NCBI RefSeq assembly: GCF_001884105.1
Contig: NZ_MACI01000063.1
Location: 1-34,503, forward strand
Length of the DNA stretch: 34,503 nt
Direction of reading: 5' to 3'
Source: Bacillus luti
Lineage (GTDB): Bacteria > Bacillota > Bacilli > Bacillales > Bacillaceae_G
Part shown: in pieces, positions 16,084-23,950 of the stretch
Layout of the letters: each line of letters opens with the position of its first letter
Numbering within the stretch: the first letter of the stretch is position 1
Notes under the pieces: generated by a model
Database searches by the model: none
Told to the model about the DNA's origin: nothing
Seen by the model: only the letters and a program-made list of their open reading frames with translations
Translations under genes and position numbers: made by a program

Positions 16084-16257
16084 GTTACTTTTAAGTATCT
16101 ATAGCACCTTAAAGTACGTACTTTTTATCCCTTTAAACATGTTTCATAATAGCATACGTAAACAGCAATTGAGTAGTACGGTACTAAAAAGTACCTATAG
16201 CACTTTAAAGTACGTACTTTTTATTATGTAAAATACAATTCATAATAGCGTGTGTAA
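16084..16257 (+). promoter_or_regulatory. two HxlR-type promoter/operator units reading into the 16414 aldo-keto reductase
   Basis: Unit 1: half-sites from TTTTAAGTATCTATAGCACC to TTAAAGTACGTACTTTTTAT (16109-16128), -10 CATAAT at 16145-16150. Unit 2: GTACTAAAAAGTACCTATAG (16181-16200), CTTTAAAGTACGTACTTTTT (16203-16222), -10 CATAAT at 16241-16246. This is the best-preserved example: operator, then weak -35 region, then CATAAT with about 17 bp spacing. The leader from the distal promoter to the ATG is about 255 nt, from the proximal about 160 nt. No gene lies in 16031-16413. Confidence 0.72.
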
Positions 16258-16413
16258 GAGTTGAGTGAGTCATGCAGTGTTAGAAATTACCCATGTTATC
16301 TTTCAGTGCTAACGTACTTTTTTAACTGTTTATATACTTTTATCATGCCTTTTGTCAGACGATGAAATGATATATATATTGATTTTCAAATACATTTTAG
16401 GAGGATATCTATA

Positions 16414-17424
16414 ATGAGTAAATTACTAAAAGAAAAAATCGGTTTTGGTACAGCACCACTAGGAAATATGTACCGTAATATCCCAGAAGAAGAGGCAATC
16501 GCTACAGTGGATGCTGCTTGGGAGAATGGCGTTCGTTACTTTGATACAGCTCCACTTTATGGATCTGGCTTAGCGGAGATTCGTCTTGGTGAAGCACTAT
16601 CAAAAAGAAATCGTGATGATTACTTTTTAAGCACAAAAGTCGGTCGAACTATTTCCGATGAACTAGAAGATCCATCTGCACGTGATTTAGGTGAAAAGGG
16701 CGGACTTTTCGAATTTGGTCGTAAAAATAAAATGATCAATGACTATAGCGCAGATGCAACACTTCGTTCTATCGAGCAAAGTTTGAAACGTTTAAAAACA
16801 GATCGTCTAGACTTTGTTTTCATTCATGATTTAGCACAAGACTTTTATGGTGATGAGTGGATTTCACAATTTGAAACAGCGCGAACAGGAGCATTCCGTG
16901 CATTAACACGTTTACGTGAGGAAGGCGTCATTAAAGGCTGGGGACTTGGAGTAAACAAAGTAGAATCAATTGAACTTATGCTTGATTTAGAAGAAGCGCA
17001 GCCAAATATATCCTTACTAGCTGGTCGTTATTCATTACTAGACCACGAGCGTGCCTTACAACGAGTAATGCCTGCAGCTGTAAAGCATAATATGGATATT
17101 GTTGTTGGTGGCCCATATAGCTCAGGTATTCTTGCTGGAGGTGCTCACTTCGAATATCAAAAAGCATCACCAGAAATTATTGCAAAAGTTGAGAAAATCA
17201 AAGCTCTTGCAGATCGTCACGAAATTAGCATCAAAGCTGCAGCATTACAATTTTCACTAGCGAATCCAGCGGTTGCTGCTGTTGTTCCTGGTGCAAGTAA
17301 ACCGGAACGAATTGTAGAAGATCAAAACGCCTTAAACACAATAATTCCAGCAGCATTCTGGGAAGAAATGCGCGAACAAAAACTAGTAGCACCTAATGCA
17401 CCACTACCAATCAACGTAAAATAA
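16414..17424 (+). CDS. aldo-keto reductase, D-threo-aldose/pyridoxal dehydrogenase type
   Basis: A 336-residue aldo-keto reductase of the branch that includes D-threo-aldose 1-dehydrogenase (L-fucose dehydrogenase) and pyridoxal 4-dehydrogenase. Catalytic residues are Asp44 and Tyr49 (FDTAPLYGSGLAE), Lys75 (STKVG) and His138 (FVFIHDL); the NADP-binding stretch VPGASKPERI is near residue 290. ATG with AGGAGG at 16400. It is divergent from hxlR paralogue 3 and preceded by two operator units, so inducible by the same signal is likely. Reduction or oxidation of a reactive carbonyl is the safe statement; substrate is not determined. Confidence 0.88.
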   Translation: MSKLLKEKIGFGTAPLGNMYRNIPEEEAIATVDAAWENGVRYFDTAPLYGSGLAEIRLGEALSKRNRDDYFLSTKVGRTISDELEDPSARDLGEKGGLFEFGRKNKMINDYSADATLRSIEQSLKRLKTDRLDFVFIHDLAQDFYGDEWISQFETARTGAFRALTRLREEGVIKGWGLGVNKVESIELMLDLEEAQPNISLLAGRYSLLDHERALQRVMPAAVKHNMDIVVGGPYSSGILAGGAHFEYQKASPEIIAKVEKIKALADRHEISIKAAALQFSLANPAVAAVVPGASKPERIVEDQNALNTIIPAAFWEEMREQKLVAPNAPLPINVK

Positions 17425-17434
17425 TTTGAAACCT

Positions 17435-17463
17435 TAATAAGTGGGGTCATCCCCCACTTATTA
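17435..17463 (+). terminator. hairpin after the aldo-keto reductase gene
   Basis: Perfect 12-bp stem TAATAAGTGGGG/CCCCACTTATTA with a 5-nt loop, followed by TTATTTG, a modest T tail. It may only partly terminate, leaving the SRPBCC gene 40 bp downstream to be expressed by read-through. Confidence 0.6.
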
Positions 17464-17503
17464 TTTGCTCGCAAATATCGATATAAAAAGGAGCGTAATG
17501 AAC

Positions 17504-17920
17504 ATGGCACATACTACTACATCTATGGAAATTTTCGGTTCACCTGAACAAGTATGGCAATTAATCGGAGGTTTCAACTCCCTTCCAGACTGGTTACCTT
17601 ATATACCTAGCAGTAAATTAACTGAAGGCGGTCGTGTACGTCACCTAGCTAATCCAGATGGTGATACGATTATAGAACGCTTAGAAGTATTCAATGAAAA
17701 AGAACGCTACTACACGTATTCAATCATGAACGCACCATTCCCAGTCACTAATTATCTATCTACAATCCAGGTGAGAGAAAGTACTGAAAGTAACACATCG
17801 TTAGTAGAGTGGTCTGGTACGTTCACTCCTGTTGAGGTTAGTGATGAAGAGGCAATAAATCTGTTTCATGGTATTTACAGTAATGGACTGAAAGCATTGC
17901 AACAAGCATTTCTAGACTGA
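17504..17920 (+). CDS. SRPBCC-family (START/polyketide cyclase-like) protein
   Basis: A 138-residue helix-grip protein: MAHTTTSMEIFGSPEQVWQL opens with the beta strand and helix typical of Bet v 1/polyketide cyclase folds, followed by FNSLPDWLPYIPSSKLTEGG, RHLANPDGDTIIERL, and a long C-terminal helix GIYSNGLKALQQAFLD. Such proteins bind a hydrophobic ligand in a cavity; ligand unknown. GGAG at 17490 serves either ATG 17498 (spacing 4) or ATG 17504 (spacing 10); the latter is preferred, giving MAHTTTS. It follows the aldo-keto reductase in the same direction and may belong to the same HxlR-controlled unit. Confidence 0.82.
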   Translation: MAHTTTSMEIFGSPEQVWQLIGGFNSLPDWLPYIPSSKLTEGGRVRHLANPDGDTIIERLEVFNEKERYYTYSIMNAPFPVTNYLSTIQVRESTESNTSLVEWSGTFTPVEVSDEEAINLFHGIYSNGLKALQQAFLD

Positions 17921-17921
17921 C

Positions 17922-17976
17922 TACTAAAAACAATAAAAAGCAAAGCGCTATCGCTTTGCTTTTCGTTGTTTTTAGT
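17922..17976. terminator. long bidirectional terminator
   Basis: A stem of about 24 bp (ACTAAAAACAA, two mismatches, AAAAGCAAAGCG and complements) with a 4-nt loop right after the SRPBCC stop codon. Confidence 0.85.
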
Positions 17977-18023
17977 ATATGAAATTATATCGACGTACCA
18001 ACAAATAACGACATTTCAGCACT

Positions 18024-18056
18024 ATAAAAACAGCAAAGCATCCCGTGCTTTGCTGC
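18024..18056 (-). terminator. terminator of the MBL-fold gene
   Basis: CAGCAAAGCA/TGCTTTGCTG stem with a 5-nt loop and, on the minus strand, a TTTTTATAG tail; 16 bp beyond the stop at 18072. Confidence 0.8.
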
Positions 18057-18071
18057 TTATCAAATTACTTT

Positions 18072-18896
18072 TTACGTATGAAATAACTTTCCTTCTACCG
18101 CCTTAATATATCTTTCAGCAGAACGTTCCACTGCCTCATTTGCATTCTCTTTTACTACCCGATGAAAAGCGTTGTATAAACGATTAAACTGTAACGGCTT
18201 CACTCGATTCACCATTTCTTCCACTTTTCTCGCTGGTAATGGAATTAAGTTCGGATAGCTGTACATAAAGCTTACCCAGCGCTCATCCGCTACAACTTGA
18301 ATAATATCACCTGTTAACAAAATTCCTTTTCCATTATTACCTTCTTCCCAGTGTAAGACAGATCCCCCTTTAAAATGCCCTCCTAAACGATGAATAACTA
18401 AGCCATCAGCTAATTGTAAAGTCTCTCCAGACCAATAAATTATGCGACTACTCGGGCGCATCACCCACTCTTTATCATCTTCGTGTATATAAATTGGTAC
18501 ATCAAATGTCTCTGCCCATTCTACTTGCGTTGAATAATAATGAGGATGAGACAATGCAATTGCATCTAATCCGCCAAGCTCTTTTATTTTCGCAATTGTC
18601 ATTTCATCTAAATAAGTAATGCAGTCCCATAGTAAACGATATGATTCTGTTTTCACTACAAATGCCGTTTGACCAATCGCAAACCCTGGTTTTGTCGTAA
18701 TACTATAAAGCCCATTTTCCTCTTCAATTATTTCATTTTTATATGTATCACCTGTTTGTAAGCTTTCTAGCGTCGTCCAAGACTGCCCTTTCGGATTCAC
18801 ATATTGTCTCTCTTCATCACAAATATGACAACTCACAGGTTCTTCTACACCCGCTGCATACTGCACGCCACACGTTGTACAAACATAATTTTTCAT
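18072..18896 (-). CDS. metallo-beta-lactamase-fold protein with N-terminal zinc-ribbon
   Basis: A 274-residue protein. The first 30 residues hold two Cys pairs (Cys6/Cys9 and Cys23/Cys26) like a rubredoxin or zinc ribbon. The remainder is MBL fold: His117-Pro-His119 (HPHYYS), His174 (GGHFKGG), Asp197 (LLTGDII) and His245 (AFHRVV). The usual HxHxDH motif is degenerate: Tyr-Ser replace the Asp-His pair, so the second metal site is probably weak or absent. Start at 18896 follows AGGGG at eight bases; an upstream extension has no ribosome binding site. It is the last gene of a likely operon with the two membrane/small genes upstream (28-bp gap). Substrate unknown. Confidence 0.83.
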   Translation of the reverse strand: MKNYVCTTCGVQYAAGVEEPVSCHICDEERQYVNPKGQSWTTLESLQTGDTYKNEIIEEENGLYSITTKPGFAIGQTAFVVKTESYRLLWDCITYLDEMTIAKIKELGGLDAIALSHPHYYSTQVEWAETFDVPIYIHEDDKEWVMRPSSRIIYWSGETLQLADGLVIHRLGGHFKGGSVLHWEEGNNGKGILLTGDIIQVVADERWVSFMYSYPNLIPLPARKVEEMVNRVKPLQFNRLYNAFHRVVKENANEAVERSAERYIKAVEGKLFHT

Positions 18897-18924
18897 AATC
18901 ATTTCCCCTATCCCTATATTTTTA

Positions 18925-19482
18925 TTAAGCTGATTTTTGTTGATAATGATCTGCTTTTTTATTTTCAATCAATAAACTTATAAAAGTAAGTAAATAGACA
19001 GCTGTAACCGATAATGGAATTACAATAAATCCTTTTTCTGCAAAAAGAATCCCGCAAACTGACGTTACGAATACAGTTCCTACTGACAATAAACCGTAAC
19101 TTTTACTTTCATAAATCCATACGTACGGTACAAAATGGACACCTATTAACATCGCTACTACAAAAGGTAACCACTCTGGAAATTGAAAATAGGCAAGTAA
19201 TACAAGCGGAATATTCAATACATTTATCCCACCAATTAATCCTGCCAAAATCCCTAACGGATTTCCTTTCGCAAACATATCAATTTTCAATATAGCAGCT
19301 ATCATTAAGCCGAAAGGAAACACACATCCCATACCGATTAAATATACCCACACTACTTGTTTTTCCGAAAGGACAAAGCCCGTTATACTCATAACTATCC
19401 AAAATAAAACACCAGCTAATATAATTGGTAATCCTCTCTTCGTTTTGATTGCTAAATCCTTTTTCGCTTCTGCAATGTTCAT
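18925..19482 (-). CDS. DUF7010-like integral membrane protein
   Basis: A 185-residue protein with about six hydrophobic helices (residues about 18-36, 43-62, 75-98, 104-122, 128-146, 150-172) after a short charged N-terminus, resembling DUF7010 proteins of bacilli. No catalytic or transport motif is recognised. Its ATG overlaps the stop of the preceding gene (ATGA) and it has a GGGGGAG ribosome binding site, so it is translationally coupled. Confidence 0.7.
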   Translation of the reverse strand: MNIAEAKKDLAIKTKRGLPIILAGVLFWIVMSITGFVLSEKQVVWVYLIGMGCVFPFGLMIAAILKIDMFAKGNPLGILAGLIGGINVLNIPLVLLAYFQFPEWLPFVVAMLIGVHFVPYVWIYESKSYGLLSVGTVFVTSVCGILFAEKGFIVIPLSVTAVYLLTFISLLIENKKADHYQQKSA

Positions 19483-19793
19483 TTCACTATCTCCCCCAAA
19501 GTCGGCTCAATTTCAGTCACCCAATAACGCCAAGCTACTAAATACTCTTCTAAATCTTTCGGCTGGTGTCTTACACATGTATCTATACGCAAATATAATC
19601 CTATGACTATTTCTTCATATAAATCTCGTTCTTTTTTATGAAATACACATTGTTTCATCGCATAATTAATCGTTTCTTTTAATGTCCATTTCTCCACTTT
19701 CAATTCCGAATATTCCTTCATTTTTAAAGACAACTTTACTTTTTGATAAAATAAGGAACACCCTCCCAAACATCTTAATATAACAAAAAACAA
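19479..19793 (-). CDS. small hypothetical cytoplasmic protein
   Basis: Real gene by its ATGA overlap with the DUF7010-like gene, but unrecognised. The conserved-looking part is KEYSELKVEKWTLKETINY, CVFHKKERDLYEEIVIGLYL and the tryptophan-rich end DLEEYLVAWRYWVTEIEPTL, suggesting a compact all-helical protein of about 80 residues. The start is uncertain: the longest frame uses TTG at 19793, GGGAGG lies inside the frame, and an internal ATG at 19721 has no good ribosome binding site. The first 24 residues of the long form may therefore be artificial. Confidence 0.5.
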   Translation of the reverse strand: MFFVILRCLGGCSLFYQKVKLSLKMKEYSELKVEKWTLKETINYAMKQCVFHKKERDLYEEIVIGLYLRIDTCVRHQPKDLEEYLVAWRYWVTEIEPTLGEIVK

Positions 19794-19795
19794 TA

Positions 19796-19891
19796 TTATT
19801 TTATTGCAACGGCTTCCTTCAATATTTCATCATAGAATTTATTCCATTTATGATGATACGACGCAATTTCTTCACTCCAAATGTTCTTCAT
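19796..19891 (-). CDS. possible 31-residue ORF
   Basis: A short frame (MKNIWSEEIASYHHKWNKFY, ending EAVAIK) overlaps the last 20 bases of the Nif3-like gene and ends 3 bp before the frame of the next gene. Composition is protein-like, and ATTTGGAG lies inside it. It may be an independent microprotein or the detached N-terminus of the hypothetical gene downstream after a frameshift. Confidence 0.3.
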   Translation of the reverse strand: MKNIWSEEIASYHHKWNKFYDEILKEAVAIK

Positions 19892-20621
19892 ATAATCTAG
19901 TAATTTCTATTGCACAATCTCTTTCTTTTAACTTCCGAGCCAAACTTTCCACACCAAACACCTCTGTAAACGTATGACTGCCTACAATTAAATTAATGCC
20001 TTTAAATTTCGCATGTTGCACCGTATATAATGTTTTTTCTCCTGTTATGTACGTGTCACACCCCTTTTCTAATGCACGCTCAATCAAATTTGTATTGTTT
20101 CCTGCACCAGTTAAAATTGCAATCCGTTTTACTGGTTTATCATGATTCCTCCAGCTCTTCACTTTCTCTTCCATTCTCTCTTCCAATTTTTCAACTAGGT
20201 TTGAAAAGGGAATCGCTTCTTCAAACTCTCCTATGCCAGGTAATTCCTCTTCTTCATACGTAGAGTATTCTAGAATTGTATCTATCCCAATTTCGTTAAA
20301 TAACGATGTACACGTCCCAAACTTTACAAAATCCAACGGTAAATGAATCCAAAAATGATTCATTTCATATTGTTTTAATTTCTCAATACAAGCCTCTTCC
20401 ATACCAAATAAAAAACTCCAAGGTGCATGATGCGTAACGATCATATCGACTCCATTTCGATACGCCTCTTCAATCGTTTCTAACGTTAAATTTGTTGTGT
20501 AACCTATTTTGTGAAATTCCTCTTTACTAATGTGAGTGAAACCATATTCATCATCGCCATATTTATGAAGATGCTCTTCAAAAAGTGATGTAATATGTTC
20601 TTTAAACTGCGTTATATTCAT
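19872..20621 (-). CDS. Nif3-like dinuclear metal centre protein (YbgI/YqfO family, short form)
   Basis: A 249-residue Nif3-family protein. Metal ligands are visible at His64-His65 (VTHHAPW), Asp97 (HLPLDF), and His216 with Glu220 (GSHTFTE); VKRIAILTGAGNN and YITGEKTLYTVQ form the central conserved block. The family builds hexameric rings with two metals per subunit; often called GTP cyclohydrolase I type 2, but function is poorly defined. The start at 20621 follows AAGGGAGAAATAAAA; a longer frame begins inside that site. Probably first in a transcript through the small genes to the MBL-fold gene. Confidence 0.85.
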   Translation of the reverse strand: MNITQFKEHITSLFEEHLHKYGDDEYGFTHISKEEFHKIGYTTNLTLETIEEAYRNGVDMIVTHHAPWSFLFGMEEACIEKLKQYEMNHFWIHLPLDFVKFGTCTSLFNEIGIDTILEYSTYEEEELPGIGEFEEAIPFSNLVEKLEERMEEKVKSWRNHDKPVKRIAILTGAGNNTNLIERALEKGCDTYITGEKTLYTVQHAKFKGINLIVGSHTFTEVFGVESLARKLKERDCAIEITRLYEEHLE

Positions 20622-20704
20622 TTTTATTTCTCCCTTCATTCACTTTTATATTTCAAAAATAAGGAAATACTAATAACAACGTTACATACATATAGGAGGA
20701 CAAT

Positions 20705-20914
20705 ATGAAACCTGAATTTTTAAAAGCTGTACATGATGCAATTGGAAATGTCGAACACATTCATATAGAAGAAAGCGGTGCTGACAGCTTACTTATCCAT
20801 CATGATGATGCACAGCAATTACAACAAGTTGCTAAAACGCTAGAAAATAACAATTTTCGCTCTGCTTTAAGAACAACTGGAGATGCTTCTTATATTGAAG
20901 TGTTGAATAGATAA
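20705..20914 (+). CDS. small hypothetical protein, 69 residues
   Basis: Clear ATG with AGGAGG eight bases upstream. The peptide has an alpha-beta-beta-alpha-beta look: helix EFLKAVHDAIG, strand HIHIEESGADSLLIHH, helix AQQLQQVAKTLENN, strand FRSALRTTGDASYIEVL. It is His-rich around HIHI and LLIHHDD. No family recognised. Divergent from the Nif3-like gene, with its own terminator. Confidence 0.65.
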   Translation: MKPEFLKAVHDAIGNVEHIHIEESGADSLLIHHDDAQQLQQVAKTLENNNFRSALRTTGDASYIEVLNR

Positions 20915-20916
20915 GA

Positions 20917-20946
20917 AGAAGTCTTGGCAAAATGCCAGGCTTTTTC
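20917..20946 (+). terminator. terminator after the 69-residue gene
   Basis: GTCTTGGCA/TGCCAGGC stem (one G-T pair) with AAA loop and a TTTTTC tail, three bases after the stop. Confidence 0.75.
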
Positions 20947-21725
20947 TAACTTTTTTTAAAGATTTTACAATAAAGCTCTATCTCCGTTTTCAACAAACAA
21001 TTATTTCTCCAAAATATCCTCTGCATCTTTTCATTTGAGGTATGTGTACTTCCGATATAATAAGTAGCCCTCATTTCCTTTAACATATGTAAGGATTGAA
21101 GATGCAGCTGGGAGGCAATTCCTTTCCCGCGATAATAAGGCATTACCCCAAAATAAAATAATCGTCCTTCACTTTCTGTTCCAGATTCTATATGCGGTAT
21201 GGACATACCAATTGGCTCAGTTTTATCATAGAAAACAATACACGACCTTTCCCAGCCCTTACCTAACTCTGTTTGCACGGAATAAAAATGCTCATCGATA
21301 GTTAAAATTGAAGTTTGATTCCCTGAACCCGACATACATTGTTCCCAAATATATTTAAATTCTTTTTCCGATAACGTTCCTTCTGCTATTGATCGATATG
21401 TATATTGTCTTTCAAGCCCCTCTATATTGTTCAATTCTCTACATACTTCTATCTTTGCGGCATACAAAGAAAAACCTGCATGAAGTAACACTCTCACACT
21501 TGAGTTATAACTACTAAACCTTTTGTTTAATACAATACTCGCTCTTTTTAACTTCCAGTTAAAACAAACTTCTTCCAATCTACTTATCTTTTCTTTATAC
21601 GCTTGTACGTTATACAAAACATCTTCTTCTATTTCTTCAATTGTTACTGCATTTGGTAAGCCATTTAATACTTTGTTGGAAGGACCGAATAAATTCTGAA
21701 TGATTGCAAGATCGTATATCACCAC
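20946..21725 (-). CDS. GNAT-family N-acetyltransferase, two-domain type
   Basis: A 259-residue protein. The C-terminal third has the acetyl-CoA binding signature: FYFGVMPYYRGKGIASQLH (motif A, with the RGKG loop) followed by AL-helix HMLKEMRATYYIGSTHTSN. The N-terminal half looks like a degenerate acetyltransferase-like domain (VRVLLHAGFSLYAAKIEVCREL). Substrate unknown. The likely start is GTG at 21723-21725, overlapping the SDR stop codon by 7 bases with AGGTGA upstream, so it is translationally coupled as the last gene of a three-gene operon. Confidence 0.8.
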   Translation of the reverse strand: MVIYDLAIIQNLFGPSNKVLNGLPNAVTIEEIEEDVLYNVQAYKEKISRLEEVCFNWKLKRASIVLNKRFSSYNSSVRVLLHAGFSLYAAKIEVCRELNNIEGLERQYTYRSIAEGTLSEKEFKYIWEQCMSGSGNQTSILTIDEHFYSVQTELGKGWERSCIVFYDKTEPIGMSIPHIESGTESEGRLFYFGVMPYYRGKGIASQLHLQSLHMLKEMRATYYIGSTHTSNEKMQRIFWRNNCLLKTEIELYCKIFKKS

Positions 21726-22423
21726 TGTAATTCACCTACACCCGGCTCAATAAACTTTCCTGAAGCTCCCTCATTTGACCCTATTACCCACTCATATATA
21801 TTTTGAGCACCTTCAGCCGGAGTCAAATCAGCATCAAAAGCACCAATTTCAGTCTTTAATTTCCCAGGGTGAATGGCAGTTACACTAATTCCTTTATCCT
21901 CAAACTCTTGTTGTAAGCAGAGTGTTAACATATTTTGTGCAGCTTTAGCAATTCTATATGAATATGAAAACTGACCTTGCGGAAACTCTTTGTTCGCCAT
22001 CTTATGCAATGAACCTAATCGAGAGGACACATTTATTATTCTCGGATGATCCGATTTAGCTAAAGCTACATATGTACCTTTTACAGCTCGAATTACACCT
22101 AAGCAATGAATATTAAATAAGTCCGTTAACTCCTCTGAATTCGTATGTAAAACCTCCGTTTCCTTTCCGGGTATCCCAGCATTATTTATAACTAAATCAA
22201 TATACTCTGTCTGTTCCGCAAGTTGATTCTTAATTTGCGCGGTACTCTCATCAGCCGATAAATCTGCTAATATAGGAAAACATCTACAACTAAACATTTG
22301 CTGTAATTGCGTTACCGCAACCTCAGTTCTAACTAACGGATAAATGATATGCCCATTTTCATGAAATATTTTTACTAACTGTAACCCTAATCCGCGATTT
22401 CCACCTGTAATAAACACTCTCAT
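21719..22423 (-). CDS. short-chain dehydrogenase/reductase
   Basis: A 234-residue classical SDR. Cofactor motif TGGNRGLG (residues 6-13), NNAG (80-83), catalytic Ser133/134 (INVSS) and Tyr156-x3-Lys160 (YRIAK) are all intact, as is HPGKLKTEIG after the active site. Probably NADP-linked; substrate not determinable. The ATG overlaps the stop of the upstream GNAT frame (ATATGA) with AAGGAG upstream, so translation is coupled. Confidence 0.87.
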   Translation of the reverse strand: MRVFITGGNRGLGLQLVKIFHENGHIIYPLVRTEVAVTQLQQMFSCRCFPILADLSADESTAQIKNQLAEQTEYIDLVINNAGIPGKETEVLHTNSEELTDLFNIHCLGVIRAVKGTYVALAKSDHPRIINVSSRLGSLHKMANKEFPQGQFSYSYRIAKAAQNMLTLCLQQEFEDKGISVTAIHPGKLKTEIGAFDADLTPAEGAQNIYEWVIGSNEGASGKFIEPGVGELQW

Positions 22424-22900
22424 ATATCCATCTCCTTATTTTTATAATAAATAAGAAAATCCATCCACTTACCATTCTCTAATGAAAACGCCTCTCTCTT
22501 GCATTCAAAAGAAAAACCTGCTCTTTCCGCAAGACGAACAGATGGCTCATTATCGACACGTATATGTAATTCGATTCTATGAAAATCAAGGTTATTAAAA
22601 AATAATGGTAACGCAGCTTTTACACCTTCAATACCATATCCATTTTTCCAGTATTGATTATGTATTGAATACCCCATCATCACCCATTGGTAGTCCATAC
22701 GTAAAATTTTTATAACCTCTAGCTTTCCAATATTAGCCCCGTCTTCTTTACGGAAAATACCTAATACATACATCTCATCTCGATGTGCCGCTTCATCAAA
22801 GCCTCTTATTAAATCCATCTAACCAACTTTCATAATCATCATTTTGGAACGGACGGATCATAAGTCTCTCTGTCTCTACCTGTAATAGCGGCAGCTTCAT
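22420..22900 (-). pseudogene. frameshifted/deleted RimJ/RimL-type GNAT acetyltransferase
   Basis: Two frames together make one broken GNAT gene. Frame 1 (22900-22796) has a proper start (GGAAGAG then ATG) and the typical N-terminus with VETERLMIRPFQNDDYESWL, then stops after 34 codons. Frame 2 (readable from 22818 to 22420) carries the rest: EMYVLGIFRKEDGANIGKLE, GYSIHNQYWKNGYGIEGVKA and the C-terminal RAGFSFECKREAF. Full-length relatives are about 180 residues; the combined length of roughly 160 indicates a deletion of about 20-30 codons with frame change near 22800. A truncated 132-residue product from ATG 22818 could still be made but lacks the first strand and helix. Confidence 0.65.
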
Positions 22901-22983
22901 TTACATCTCTTCCCTTAATTAATATTTGAATATTCTTTATTATCTTACACAAAATACAAAATCTAGTAAATTATTATGTTTTT

Positions 22984-23141
22984 GATAAAGTGAAACTTTA
23001 ATCAGTGGGGGTTTTCTTCATCCCCCACTGATTATTAGTTGAACCAATCGGACTTTTATGGGCAGTTGATCCCCCACCTAACTTCTTTGCTTTCGCTGAA
23101 TTTTGAGGTGGGGGTCTTACTGCCCATTAAAGTGGGATAAA
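22984..23141 (+). repeat. bcr1-like interspersed repeat, copy 1
   Basis: A highly structured element of about 155 bp: a hairpin ATCAGTGGGGG/CCCCCACTGAT at 23001-23032, then a two-part stem GGGCAGT...CCCCCACCT paired with AGGTGGGGG...ACTGCCC at 23060-23125 enclosing a conserved AACTTCTTTGC loop. A diverged copy lies at 30711-30840. Length, structure and organism fit bcr1, the B. cereus-group repeat described as having mobile-element traits; identification is from memory. The flanks 22901-22983 hold no gene. Confidence 0.65.
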
Positions 23142-23180
23142 CAAGGGCCTGTTAAACTACAATATTGATTTTTGAGAAAT

Positions 23181-23219
23181 ACAAAAAGGAAACCCTGTTC
23201 TGAAGGGTTTCCTTTTGTC
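23181..23219 (-). terminator. terminator of the 23235 GNAT gene
   Basis: ACAAAAAGGAAACCCT and its near-perfect complement with a short loop; A/T runs at both ends, 16 bp past the stop. Confidence 0.8.
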
Positions 23220-23234
23220 ATCATACTACCAATC

Positions 23235-23783
23235 TTATTTGTAATTTAAAACCTTGTATTCTGTCTTTAATATTCCATAAACATCAACATCTTCATATGT
23301 ATTTAATAAAAGCCTATTCTGTCTTAATGTGCCTTCTTTACGTAAGCCCGACTTCTCTAAAACCTTAATCGATGATCGATTTCTAGAAATGGCAGATGCC
23401 CAAATTTTATTTAAGCCTAATTCGATAAAGCCAAAATGAATCATCCTGTTTACAGCCTCAGTTGCAAAACCCTTTCCCCAATAATTCTTACCAATCCAAT
23501 AACCAAGTTCACCTCTATTGTTACCCTTGTCAATTCTTAGTGTAATTGTACCTACAATTTCTCTTGATTCTTTAGAGACAATTCCTAAAGGATATTCGAT
23601 TCCTTTCCTTATAAGTTCTGGTTGCATATCAACCCAATCTTGCGCGAACTCCAATTTATATGGATGCGGAAGCCCAAGAATATTAGCTAATCCCTTGTCA
23701 TTAGCCAATTCTCTAATTCTACATACATCATCATTGGTAAAAGGTTCTATACATAAATGCTCAGTTTCTAATTTTATAGCCAT
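23235..23783 (-). CDS. GNAT-family N-acetyltransferase, RimJ/RimL type
   Basis: A complete 182-residue acetyltransferase with the subgroup's landmarks: LETEHLCIEPFTNDDVCRI at the start, VGTITLRIDKGNNRGELGYW, the acetyl-CoA motif GKNYWGKGFATEAVNRMIHFGF (about residues 98-119) and NRSSIKVLEKSGLRKEGTLR. Members acetylate ribosomal protein N-termini, antibiotics or small amines; substrate here unknown. RBS AAGGGGGAG. Monocistronic by its flanking terminator. Confidence 0.87.
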   Translation of the reverse strand: MAIKLETEHLCIEPFTNDDVCRIRELANDKGLANILGLPHPYKLEFAQDWVDMQPELIRKGIEYPLGIVSKESREIVGTITLRIDKGNNRGELGYWIGKNYWGKGFATEAVNRMIHFGFIELGLNKIWASAISRNRSSIKVLEKSGLRKEGTLRQNRLLLNTYEDVDVYGILKTEYKVLNYK

Positions 23784-23892
23784 CTTATCTCCCCCTTGTA
23801 CTGAAATTAGTTAGCTCCCTTTATTTTCAATATTACACTAAAAAAAACACAAAAAGTTTTAAATTTTTACAATATCCACCAACAGAATCATA

Positions 23893-23931
23893 AACAAAAA
23901 ATCCAGTTATGCTTTATACATAACTGGATTC
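23893..23931 (-). terminator. terminator of the acyl-CoA synthetase gene
   Basis: AATCCAGTTATG/CATAACTGGATT 12-bp perfect stem, 7-nt loop, TTTTTTG tail on the minus strand. Confidence 0.8.
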
Positions 23932-23950
23932 ATCATCACCTAATCGATTT

